Source: Gavia stellata
Taxonomy: Eukaryota > Chordata > Aves > Gaviiformes > Gaviidae
Reading direction: 5' to 3'
Length of the DNA stretch: 64,000 bases
Assembly (NCBI RefSeq): GCF_030936135.1
Contig: NC_082619.1
Location: 9,062,708 to 9,126,707, forward strand
Shown: positions 49,201-61,200 of the stretch, piece after piece
How positions within the stretch are numbered: the stretch's first letter is position 1
Layout of the letters: every line of letters starts with the position of its first letter
Made by a program: the position numbers and the translations under genes
The notes under the pieces: model-generated
What the model was told of the DNA's origin: nothing
Seen by the model: the letters and a program-made list of their open reading frames with translations, nothing else
Database searches by the model: none

Positions 49201-52200
49201 TGTCTTTTCCCACTGTCCCATACCTGCTTCTACCAAGGCCGGATGACCATCTTTCTTTGTTGCTGTATGTTAGCTGTTTCTGCTGCCTCTCTGGGGCTGG
49301 CTGTCCCGAGGTCTGCACTCCCACCCACCCCAGTCAGAGGTATTACCACGACTATCCATCAGTAGCATGAGTTGAAAAGTGGCTGGACGTTCCTACCTGC
49401 AGAGCATACGGCTCTGAAAGTCCCCCACGTACACCGGAGAGAACTTCATCTGGAAGAACTGCCTCTCGCCGGCAGCGATGGTGCCGCTGCCGGGCTCGAC
49501 AGAGAACAGCGGGGCGGCACTGACGGCATTCAGAGATGAGCTCAGGGAGGAGGAGACGTGCTCCACAGCGCGGTCCAGCTGGCTCGAACAACGGCTAGAC
49601 CGGAGCTTCACAGAGGTACCAGAAGTGGAGGAAAGGAATTCCCCTGCAGTGAGGAAGAGGTTAGAGCAGGATATCTTTCAAGGAGAAAAATCCTCTGTTC
49701 CCAGCAACTCTGACTTCTGCTGCAGGTGAACAGAAGGGAGGTGGGATGCACTTGGAGCATCCCTGGCCAAGCGCTTTCAGCAGGAGGACTCCCGATGAAG
49801 AAGAGGGAGAGCGGTCAGGTTGCTTTTTGTTTCTGTGTTACTGCTTGCTAAATCGTCATCCCAGAAAGTCCTGGGGACGGGTGTGAAAGTGAGGACGGAC
49901 AGGAGGGACAACTGAGGGTGGGGGGGCAGCAAATACAGTGAAAAGGCCCAGCAGAGACCCAGAGAAGCACGTGAATCAAAACACACAACTGAACATCAAT
50001 CTGTAGAGATATTCAGATGATGGACAGGAAGGCTATGTCTATGTTAGCAAATGAAATGGGCCCAGGACTGAACCCCGCTGCTTCACTCCACGCTGTTAAA
50101 CTCCCTCCATCTCCAGGACTGGGAGCTAGATGAAAACTTCTCCTGCAGAACTGTTTCTGGCCAGCGTTCCTTCCCAACCCACACTCAGGAACTAACAGTA
50201 GAGATGTCTGGTGTTACAGCATCTGGGAAAATTTCTGGGCGCTGTTTCACGTCCCAGCACAGCCAGCCTCAGCGCTTAGCATTAAGGACAGCGTTAAGTC
50301 CTGCTCCCCAGTTGCCTACAGAACTGAATTTTGTTTGTTGTGCATGGTGGAGAGAAGGCTTTGGGGAACAGCACTGCTCTGTCCTTCACACCCTTTCCTT
50401 CCTTCCTCTTTGTCAGGCTTTCATAACCGACGACCAGCCAGCTAATGGCACAGCGGACCGGCTTCAGCACAAGCATGCCCCGTGCCGGGGAACAGCCAAC
50501 ACCAGGACCCACAGGGGAGGGAGTTAAGCACATTCAGAGCGTCAAGGACTTTGATTGAGGTCTCCCAGCTCGGCAATCAGACAAGCTGCTTGTGCTAGGA
50601 AACGCAAGGGTTGACAGCTCTCCTCATTCCTGTTCCTGATGAGACCTCTTGGACACACAGCCCTGTTTCCCCGCAGAACCACGCTGCTCCCAAGGAGACC
50701 ACGTGCTCAGACACAAACACATTACTGCAGGTTAATGAGTCACGGCCCCGCCGTTGAGCTCCGATGGCTGCTGTGAGCAGGGTCTCCGCCTGCAGCAAAC
50801 ACTCCCGTGCCCGAGTTAGGAGGGTTAATTTAGCCAGTGACTTTGCATTTGCTGTAGACTGGGGAATTGCACACAGACAGTGTCTGCAGGTCAGCGAACC
50901 CGTTGTTACACTATCAATTTTCCCAGTCTCAGAGACTTGCCAAAGAAGTGCCCTGATGTCCCCCTTCCCAGTCCCGACCCACCACGTGGCTCTCCCCTGA
51001 GCCAGGCCCAGCTCCCGCACCAGAGCACAAGTGTCAGAGCAAGTGTAAGGAGGGTCTGAAAGGCAGAGAGTGGGCAAGGAGAAAGTCTCCAGCTGCAGCT
51101 GGGAAGATGCTGGTGAAGGTGGGTGACCAGACAGGGATGAAAAAGCAATTCATGCTCTGGGTTGAAGTGGTACAGTCTTCTCACAAAGCCCTCAGCTACC
51201 AACTGAAACACCCCGGGCACCCCCAGCTGCCACAGAGAGCTAGTGCCTTACCATCCAGACTGGGCAGGAGCAGCTCCCCAGTATGGCTCACTGCCCTTTC
51301 ATCCTCCACAGCCCTCATCCAGGTGTATTCCAGGGCCACATTCCCTGTATTGGACAGCTGGAAACTGAAAAGCAAGGAGGAGGCATAAAAAGAAAAACGT
51401 CCAATAAATACCAAGCAAGTAGAAAAGTAACCCTGTACGGTGGGCTCCCGGCACCCCTTTCTTTATGCTGAGTAGCATCTTCTTTCCCCAGACAACTCTG
51501 CCACAGCTAGATCGCTGCCCTGGGCTGCCCCGAGACAAAGTATTTCAAAGTTTGGAAGTTTAAGAGGAAATGGCAGACATGGTGCCCAGGAGAATTAATC
51601 CAAGGGTCTTACTCTGGTCTTTATGTCTCGGTTTGGCGTTATTTTGACTGAAAACTCGTCTTCAAGCAGATAAGGACAGGCAACACACAATGAAAGCAAA
51701 ACCATGGTTGTTCTCAGCAGAAAGGCATGGCAGGATGGCAACCACCATCTCCTGCTTGGCTTTGTGTGTAGATATGTGGGCCCCAGCACCCAGCCAGGAC
51801 TTGGAAAGGATGAAACCAAAAAAATTATGTGTTTAAAGGGAAGAACAGCAGGTGAGACTGCTCTAGGGAAGCAGACACCGTGTCAGCCCTGGGCAAAGGC
51901 AGCTCCCATACGCAGGTCCCTGCCTGGCCTCCAGCACTCACGTGAACGTCCTCGTCTGGAAGAGCAAGGTCTCCTCGAACTGAATCATGTCCGTATCCAG
52001 CTTGAACTCGGCGTAGTCAACGACAGCACTGAGGCGAAGCTCCACCTCACGGCTGCTCTTCTCCAGGACAGTGTGAGCTGGTTCTGGCTCTGGCTCGACC
52101 ACCTCCAAACAGGACAGCAAAGAATCACTGAGCAGAGCCCAGAAAGCCAGGCTGAACAGGGAGTCTTTTGGCCTCCAAAATCAGCCACATAGAGGGGCTA

Positions 52201-55200
52201 GAAAGGACCATTCCCATTTATTTCCCTGGAAAGATGACAAAATGTGACCCTTCCGCTACAATATTTGTTTCTACCTACTGATCAGAGGAATCGCCACGAC
52301 TGCAAATACACCCATGGGGACTATGGCCGGGTATCGGTCCCCGTGTTTCAACCCTGCAGAGTGTCTGACCTTCTTCCTGGCTCCCCATAAATCTAGCAGG
52401 CCCCTAAATTAGGATTAAGTTCCGCTGCTGGAGCTCTGTGGATGGAGAAACCCCAAGAATGAACAAACCTAGAAAGCACCTTTTCCTTCTTGTCTTAGGA
52501 GAAAGTGCTTTCCAGATTTCTCAGGTGGGGCAACAGCCACACTGGTGGGGGCTGGGGATGGGCATTTTGGGATGGGCACAAACTCACTAGGAAAGTCTCC
52601 AACTGCTGATGCTCAGATGGGGAAGAAGTTTGGTTTACAGGTCTTACAATGGTTCAGAAACTAGGGAAGACCCATCACCCAAGACAAGTGTGTTTGGCAA
52701 GAATGATAGTAAAAGCAAGAGTTTCTGGAGATGATACTTCTCCGAACTCCCGCATGACTGCCATATAGTGCCTGGGCTGCCCCATAATGAGATATCCCAC
52801 ACGATATAGAGACCACAACTAAAATCTCCAGTACCAGTACAGACAGAGCTCAGAGCTCACCTGCAATGTGCTGGTGGGCTAGCCAGCATACACGAAAGAG
52901 CGCTAGTGTTGCTCTCCACTTTAAAACAAGGGGACAGAGCGCAGTGGATTTAACTCCTTGTTGGTGAAAAGGCACTGATTCAGATGAATAGATTTTAACA
53001 CCATAAAATCAGCAGAGACTGATAGTTTGCACGTGGCTAAACGTCTCTTGTCAAACTAAACATCTCTCGTCAAAAAGACTTCCCCATCTTGTGCGAGCGT
53101 AGCAAGTCACCGTGCACCCACCTCTCCCCTAAAAAGCACTGCTGGTTAACCTCACGGATGGATTAAATGTCAGGAGGAAGCAGGAGCCAGCTTAGCCAGC
53201 AAGGATGGCGGTCTGCTGCCGTTGGCAGCTCTTTTTGTAGAAGCTCAGTTAGATTCTTACCTTCTTCTTGAGAGGCCACGTGGCTGCCGGGCCCCTCATG
53301 GCATCCACCCACTTGACGGTGCGCAGGCGGTCGTCCCAGTCAGTAACCAGCTCTGGAGGCAGCTGGAAGGCGATCCTAGCCACCTTACACTTCACAGGGT
53401 GCTTTTTGAAAGCGACCGCAACATCCGATTTCAAGGTCACCGTGATGTCCTTAGCACAGCCAGCATGGAGGTGTCCCACCTAGGGAGAACCGGAGAGCCA
53501 AGACCAAACTGGAATCACTGGCAAGGGCAAGACTGACAGCAAAGGGATTGATGTGTTGAGGAGCTGTGCCAGGGATCTGCATTTTATTGTGTATTTATCT
53601 GAAGTTTGATAGGGAAAAAGTACAAACAAAAGATGTCACCTCCCACAACACGGAGCCTTTTCTGCCGGGCTGACAGCCCTGCCCCAGCAAAGCCAGGGAT
53701 TGCATCTCCTACGTGGCACTGGAATGGGCTCTCACTGGGACGTGGTGACTCCCTGCTAACTCCTGGCAACCCGCCGGGAAGGGCTCGACCAGTGGGGAAA
53801 GGCAGAGCCGTTCAAACTCACCTGGGGGGAGAAGTGAAACGGGGTGTCTGCCAGCCACTCAAACCGCACCGCCTCCCCGCTGCTGCGATTGGTGATGGTG
53901 AAGGTCACGGGGTAAGGTGCCCCGATGTGACAGTCCCCGAACTGGATGTGATCCACTCTGGTAGCTGTTAAGAATGAGAGCAAGGGATCTCAGCGTGCTG
54001 TGAGGTCCGCCCGCCCCCCTCACATGCACAGACACACGTATGTCCAACTCCTTTCCTCGCTCCAAGCCTTCCTCCCTCTGGGAGGTGCAGATCCCCACCC
54101 TACCACTTTCAGAGATACACCCTGACATGTCCCTAAACACGCGGCTGTGTCTGTGCAGAGGGGACATGCGGTGCAGCACGCACGGCCTCTGTGCACAGGG
54201 CTGGCACGCTCACAGACCACCAGACCCTCCTTTTAGAGATACTCAGCTGAACGCTGGCATCTCTCACCCTTCCCTCCCAGCCTGCACGCGTCCCCCTTGA
54301 CAGAGGATCCTCCCTTGTGTTCTCAAGCGTGGCTGCTCTGCAGGCTACAAAAGGCAACAGGATCTGTCCGCTAAGTCTGGACCACACCTGCACTGGCACA
54401 GGGTGAGCAGAAACGTGTATTTTCCTCTTCCTTGCTCCATCTTGGCAGCCTCTCCTTTCTTACCCTCAATTACGTCTTCTTCCAGATTGCCTTCAGTGTT
54501 CTCTTCGTTGCTGTCTGCCACTAGTCCATGGATGTTATCAAGCGTGAAGTCATCCTCGTAGCCTTCACCCACCAGCTGAATGTCGGTCTCTTCATAGGGG
54601 TTGTCCACCACTGAGAGGTGGATCTTCCCTTCCACACGTTGGGCCAGGTTGGGTTTGAAAAGCACGTCAAACTCTGCTAATTCCCCGTGATGCAGGACCA
54701 GGCAAGCGGTGTGGGGCTTCCTCCCTGCACAGCAATGGAAATCAGAGACAAGTGATACAGCTGTACAGAGGAAATATTCCATCGGGTATAAGAGGAATAA
54801 GAGGTTGAAACACAGCTGTCTCTAAGCACAGGTTCTCCCACCACTGGTTCCAGACCCTCCTCCTATATTCACAAGACTATGAAACCACCATGTATATCAC
54901 TGCTTAAGCATCTTAACCTTAGGTTAACACGCAGCTCTCACTCAAACTTCTCAAGCCGTACGTAACGCTGAGTCAAAGAGCGGTTTTGGCTTTTGTTGGC
55001 TGGCTGTGGGCTCAAGGGCTGCCTCTGTTCAGGCTGGTAACTCCCCACATGCAGCAGAGACCTCAGACAGTCCATTCAAGTGCTGATAATTCCCCGACAA
55101 CTCAACCCACCACGTCCAGAAGAACAGAAAAACTTCCTACAACTTGCTAGGAGGAAACTCTGCAAAGAGTCCACGGGAAAAAATAGGGGTACAGAGAGCC

Positions 55201-58200
55201 CCAGGAAAGAAAGTATGCCTAACATCTGGCTGCTGCTTGGCCACGCCAAGAGCAGGGCACGCATCTTCCCTGTGTGAATGACCACACTTCATGGTTAATG
55301 AATTTACCTTCTCCAGGAGAGTCCTCCTTCGTGCCCGCAGCTTGGTAGATGCAGTGTGTGGTGGGCCTGGCTTTCAAGAAGAAAACTCCCCCTTCATCCA
55401 ACAGGTCTATCATCAGCTGAGAAAAGGGAACACAGAGAACGACCACACTGGTGTGGGTACAGGGTGGCACGCGGATCGACACCGTACCGCTGCTGGTCCA
55501 GCACGGGGAGCCCAGCACGCTTCCCCGCTTCAAACACAGCTCTTAGCACAAAGTTTAAGTAAAATCAGACAGAAAAAAAGAGTGTTCAGAGGCATTGGGA
55601 TATCATTAAATTAGAACCAAACAGGACAGAAAGTACTAAAAGCAATGAGCAGAACGGAATTAAACTACAACTGAGTTTAATTAAAATGTAGTAAAATGTG
55701 ATCAAATACAATCTAATGTAACTAGGACATCCCACATTCCCACAGGAGAACCAAAGCGTGAGAAGAGAGTCGGGAGGAAAAATACCCCATCAACTTTCTT
55801 GTGATGTGTTGAACTGAAAAGGATAGACTGGTCAGAAACTCACATTGCCAAGAGGAACACCCTTCCTGGAAAGCAGAATTCAGTCATTTGCTTAAAAAGA
55901 ATTTCTGAGACCCATTCCTGTGCAGTTCACTGCGGCACAGAGTGGAAAGAGTAACCGGCATAAAACCCAAGGGTGGGTTAAGACTAGCAGAGACAGCAGC
56001 AGTGGTTGCAAAGGAGAGGGGGACAAAGACGAAGGGCTGATGGAACTTTCCTAGAGGGATCTGGCTGAGAAACGAGACTTTTCCCACTGGTTTGCCAAAG
56101 CATCTTCCAGAAAGTCAGAGCGAGTTATTCTCCTGCGATGGAGTGGCTCTGAGCGCAAGGCAAGGGTTTCATTTGGTGTTCAATTGCACGCATAGAGTAG
56201 CAGTGCATCTGTGCACCTCTACCACGTTTTTTGGTGCCTTTCCTCCATGGCACAAGGACTTGTTCCCAGACCAGAGCATTCCCTGAGCAGGTCCTCACCT
56301 GGACAGGTACGACGCCATCATTCTGAAGGACCAGAGACAGTTTTTCTGAATCACCCAGCAACAGCTTCTTGAAGAGCAGCAGTGGGTTCCCTCTCTTATT
56401 GTGAAGGACCGGGCGCAAGACCGTCACTCGAGGCAGATGCCCATCTCCACTGATATCGAAGGTCAGGCTTTGTGCTTTAATTGCTGCAGGGCTGCAGGAG
56501 AGGCAGAGGAGAAATCCTTACGGCTGGCACTAACCCATTTCCCACTTGGCAATCAATGAAGCGAGTGCCATCCACTGCATTTTCCCTGGCTGCTGCTCCT
56601 GTACCCCACGACACAGCTCCCTCTCACCCCTCTCCTCCCAGTCAGATCAGGGCCATTCACAAGAAGAATCTGCTCTGAAGAGACAGAGCCTTCCAGAATA
56701 ACAGTTAAAAATAATTTCACTTCATCGAATCATGCACTACAGCAGGTAAATAATGAGGCAACAGATGAGACATGGCAAATTCACTGGCTGCGGTGATATG
56801 AGACATACGCAAAAAGCACAAGCACAGCATGAAAATAGTAGAAAAGCAAGAAGGGAGAAGTAAATAAATAACGCCATCACTAAGGATTATTTCCAAGGAC
56901 ACTAAACCAGGAATTGCTTATTAGGGCAGAAAGCTGACTTATCTCGTCCCAATTCAGCGACTAAAGGGTTGGGGAAAAGCAGGTCAGATCCCCGGTACAA
57001 ACACAGGTCCCAGGACAGAGGAGCTGGGCTACTCTTTCGTAAGGGGTCCAATCGCTCCTTTAACATAAAATATGTTAATATACCCCAGGTAATCACATAG
57101 GATCATCTCATTTTAACATAAACAAGGAGGAAATAATGCATGCTGACTTGCTGACACAGAAACCGCTTCATCTAACCCTTTGTCCTTGGAAAGCCCCAGC
57201 TCAGCTGTCGCACATCTCCGTTTCTTTCTGATTCAATAACTTCCAGTTGGCTACCTGATGTTCTTCCTAGACACTCATATAGGCTAAACTATGACCCTTA
57301 TTTTTCTGCTCTGCTCTATCTAGTAGTTACTGCCTCCTATATTACCTAATGCTAAGTACTCAACCTAAGGCTAATGAAAGCATTAGGGTTAACAAGAGGT
57401 CAACGTCCTCCCAGAGGAGAGGCAGCTATCAGAAAGGTGTCCCTGACAAGATTCCCCAGGGTGAATTACCTTGCCTGGACATCAAGGGATGCCTCAAAAG
57501 TGCACTGGTAGCTCTGCATCGCTTGTGGAGTGAAGGTCACTGTAGCAAAGGCGTGGGAGCGGCTGGGCACGCACGTCCGAATGGGATCCACCTCGAAAAT
57601 GTGGCTAACAGGGCTGTTAAGCTTGGGGAACCCACAAAGAGGTGTTAGGAGAAAACATCCTTCAATATGATTTGCCTTAGTCACATATTCGTCATGGGGA
57701 ACAGCCCCAGGCAGCATTTTCCTTCCTGCTTCCCTGGACAGGCTCCTTCCATCTTGGGGGTGACTCCAAAGTGGCGCTGACCTTGCACACGAGCTGCCAT
57801 AAAGCCCAGGATTGCAAAAGCTTGCTCTGAGCGCTGGGCAGCCAGCCCAGCATTCTTGGGAGGTGGGGACTGCATGGCAAACCCCACAAATAACCTAGAA
57901 TTGGCCTTTAAAGAGAAGGGAAAGATCAGGGAGCCTGAGGAAATAGTCTGCTTCGAGCCTTGGCACATCAGTCCAGTGAAAGCCCCCATCTGAGCATGCT
58001 TCCAAGAAGGGTTCAGGTCTCCCACCAAAGATACAGAGGGTTGAGCCAAAACCTTGCTTGAATCACGGAATCACTACGGTTGGAAAAGACCTGTAAGATC
58101 ATCAAGTCCAACCATCAACCCAACCCCACCATGCCCACTAAACCACGTCCCACAGTGCCTCATCCACACGTTCCTTGAACACCTGAGACACACTGAATTC

Positions 58201-61200
58201 AATTGCCACCCCAGCATTGCTGCTCTCCCCTGTAGTTTGACCTGCACTGAGCTGAACTAGTCCAGACGAGAGGAAGCAATGAATCTGGAGAAGGCAGCAG
58301 GCTACCACACAGCCTTTAAAGAGCAACAGTCGCCTTGGCCTCTTGTTCCTACCTTACTGGGGATGGGTTTGATGGAGAAAACCACGTCACAGGGGACTTT
58401 GTTCACGTTGCAGATCTTGAAGCGAGCTGTGGCCCGGTGCCCAACCAGAACGTTGGTGAAAATGAACTTGTTCTCATCTGTGACGAACACGCCCTTGTCT
58501 CGCACTGTCCGTAGGATCCGGCAGAGGTTGATGCTGCTGCAGATCCGATGTTCCTCAAAGATGGACTCCATGTCATCAACCACAAATGCTGTGAGCAGAC
58601 AAGAGGGAGGGCTGAGGATGAAGAAGCCTTCCTGCTGAATTTATCTGGACCCTCTTGGCCTCTCAGAAGGCCTGATAAGCCCTTTCTGCCTGGGTCACTG
58701 CAAAACCCAACCGGGGTGGGGAGTTGGCTGTGAGGATGGAGCTCAGTCACCCTCAGTCTTAAAGGGCAGCGCTTTCCCTGTATCCTTCCATGCTTCCCTC
58801 CCAGCCTCCCCCCACTGGTGGACTTGAAAAGGACTGGAACCTCTGAGGATTTTAAGATGGGACTTTAGGGTTAGGGCGTCTCTCTGTAAGCCTGGGTGCT
58901 GATCAGCAGCAGGTCTGGCCAGGGGAACCTGTGGACGGGGCGTACCTGGGAGGCAGGACTCAGCAAACAGGGTGTAGGGGATGCCAAGGGGATTGTCCGT
59001 AGGGTCTCTGTCGCTGATGTCGATGGACAGGTACTCCTTGCAGATCCCCACTGGCTCTGCGTGGCAGTCCACTGTGATCATCTGCTGGCCCCCAGGAGGG
59101 ATGGAGCCAAAGCCAGGGTACACCGTGAACATGCCTAGAGTGAGGCGAGCCTGCAGAGAGAGTCCCAGGAGAGGCTTGAGCATCCCCAGCAAGGAGTATG
59201 CCACTCCTTGACCTCCAGCCGGGCCCAAGCCCCCAGTCCCAGGGCAGGGAGGGACGATTCCATGGCCCAAAGGCAGCCCCAGGATGACATGAACAAGCTG
59301 GGAGGAGGCATAGGCTTGTCCCAAGTGGTATGGAGAAAGGAGTTGCGGTGTAAAGGGTGGAGGTGGTGGCTGGGATCCTTCAACCTCCAGGGGTAAAACA
59401 GGAGAGCAGAAACGATGGGAGAGGAGAGAGGGGGCTGGGAAGAAGAAAAAGCAAGGTCATCTCATTTCAACGGACTGGGAGTTCAAACAGGGATGTTCCG
59501 CATCTGTGGTATTCATAGACCTGTTTTGGCCAGCAGCTACCAAACACAGGACCTGCTCCCCTCCCTTGAGCCCACAACTTCAGGTCTGAGCCAGAGCATG
59601 GGACTGTCAGTGGGACTGAGCAGCTCCTGCCTCTGCTTGTGGCTGGGAGATGACCTCCGTCATGCAGACCACCAGATCTCATGGCGACAAGCCCCCCAGG
59701 CTGGGCACAGCAGCGTCCTCCCACTCCAGCTGCAGTGGCACGTGTTGGGGAGCCGGAGCCACCCACCTGCAGGATGGTGTTTGTGTCCTTTGGCAGCGAG
59801 CGCTTGCTTTGTCTGACCGAGGGAGTCATTTTGCCCAAGTTTTCACTCTCGTGGGAGCGGGCAGATTTGATTCGATGTGCACTGAGAGGAGAAAGCAGAA
59901 AACATCCATCACGCTGAGCTCCCCCTGCCTTTCTCCGAGGCCAAAGCTGGCCTTCCTCGCCATGGAGGAAAGTCCTCCTGCTCCCGGACAGCTGCCTGCA
60001 CCACCCATTGCTGTAGCTTATGGATAGGTCAGCTGTACACCGGCTTTGTCCTACACATGGAGATACTGAGGGGTTTTTCTGCTCCCTGCTCACAAGCCAG
60101 TGACGCAGATGGACAAGAACCCAGGTGTCCTGGCTGCCTGTCACACCCCAGCCATGCTGTGGTGCCTCCTCGGGCAGGAAGGGTGGAGCAGGTCTTCTCT
60201 CACCTTTTTCTTGGCAATACAGGTGCAGCCTGGTCCGCTCGGTAGATGACGAATTTAAAGTCAAGGACGCCTTTGTTCTCCAGCGTGAAGGTGCAGGTTT
60301 TCCTGGTGCCATTCGTCAAGGCACCGAAGTTGATGAGCGAGGCAGGGTAAATGCTGTACTTGCTGTACACAGCTTTTGCTGACACCCTCACTGGGACGAC
60401 AGCGATGGTCTCGCCTCCTTCACAGATGCTGGGCTCAATCACCTGCAACCGGAGGAGGGGCTGGTAAATGCAGCAGAGGCCAGCCTCTATCTCTGTCCCC
60501 TGATGCCACCCCAAGTCCCCATCAGCTCACCCTCCCTGCTTAAACGCCTCCTCCAGAGCCAGTTTCAGCTCTGCTTAGGAAGCATCACAAATGGTTTCTG
60601 AAAGACTTTATTGCATATGGATGAGAGGATTCCCCAACTAAAGCCTTCCTCCCAGAAGACACGTGTCCTGCTTACACTCCCAAGACGCGGTGTGCTAACA
60701 CCGCCTGGCACAGGCAGCTCACCTGGCACTGCAGGATGGGTTTGTTCTCAATGCTCATTTCCATCTTGGGGTGGAAGAGCAGCCGGACCTGCACGGGGTG
60801 CCCGGAGGCAGTCAGCACACCCTTCTGCGGCTGGATAGTGAAGTGGGATGCCAGGTCGCGTACGTTGGTATCTGCGGCTTCCAGCTTGAAACTGGGGTGA
60901 AAGGGAAGGAACAGACCTCTGCAGTTAAAAATACCGGTGCCACCAGCACAGCCGGGACTTTGCATAGGACCATAAAAAAAATAATAAAAGGGAAAGAGTC
61001 CAGCTCTGCTTGGGGAATTCCAGATCTTGACACAGAGTGCAGACAGTCAGCAGTGTTGTAAGCTAACCTTGACACCAAATTTTTTTCATTCCCTCCTTTA
61101 AAGAGTCTCAAAGAGAAATGAGCTGACCCTCAAAGGAGGGCAATGAATCTCAGCAGTGAGGGGTTTACATTTCAGGGCCCCTCCTTCTGGTTCCTGCTGA

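Noticed and set aside
51607-51665. Apparent HYDIN exon (EDEFSVKITPNRDIKTR) with GT-like donor
   Set aside because: The flanking exons join directly as QTRTF-T-FQLSNTG in correct phase, and this piece would break that phase. It is intronic.
57606-57613. Alternative acceptor 8 bases inside HYDIN exon w11
   Set aside because: Its phase does not match the preceding exon, which ends in phase 0; the upstream CCAAG acceptor does.
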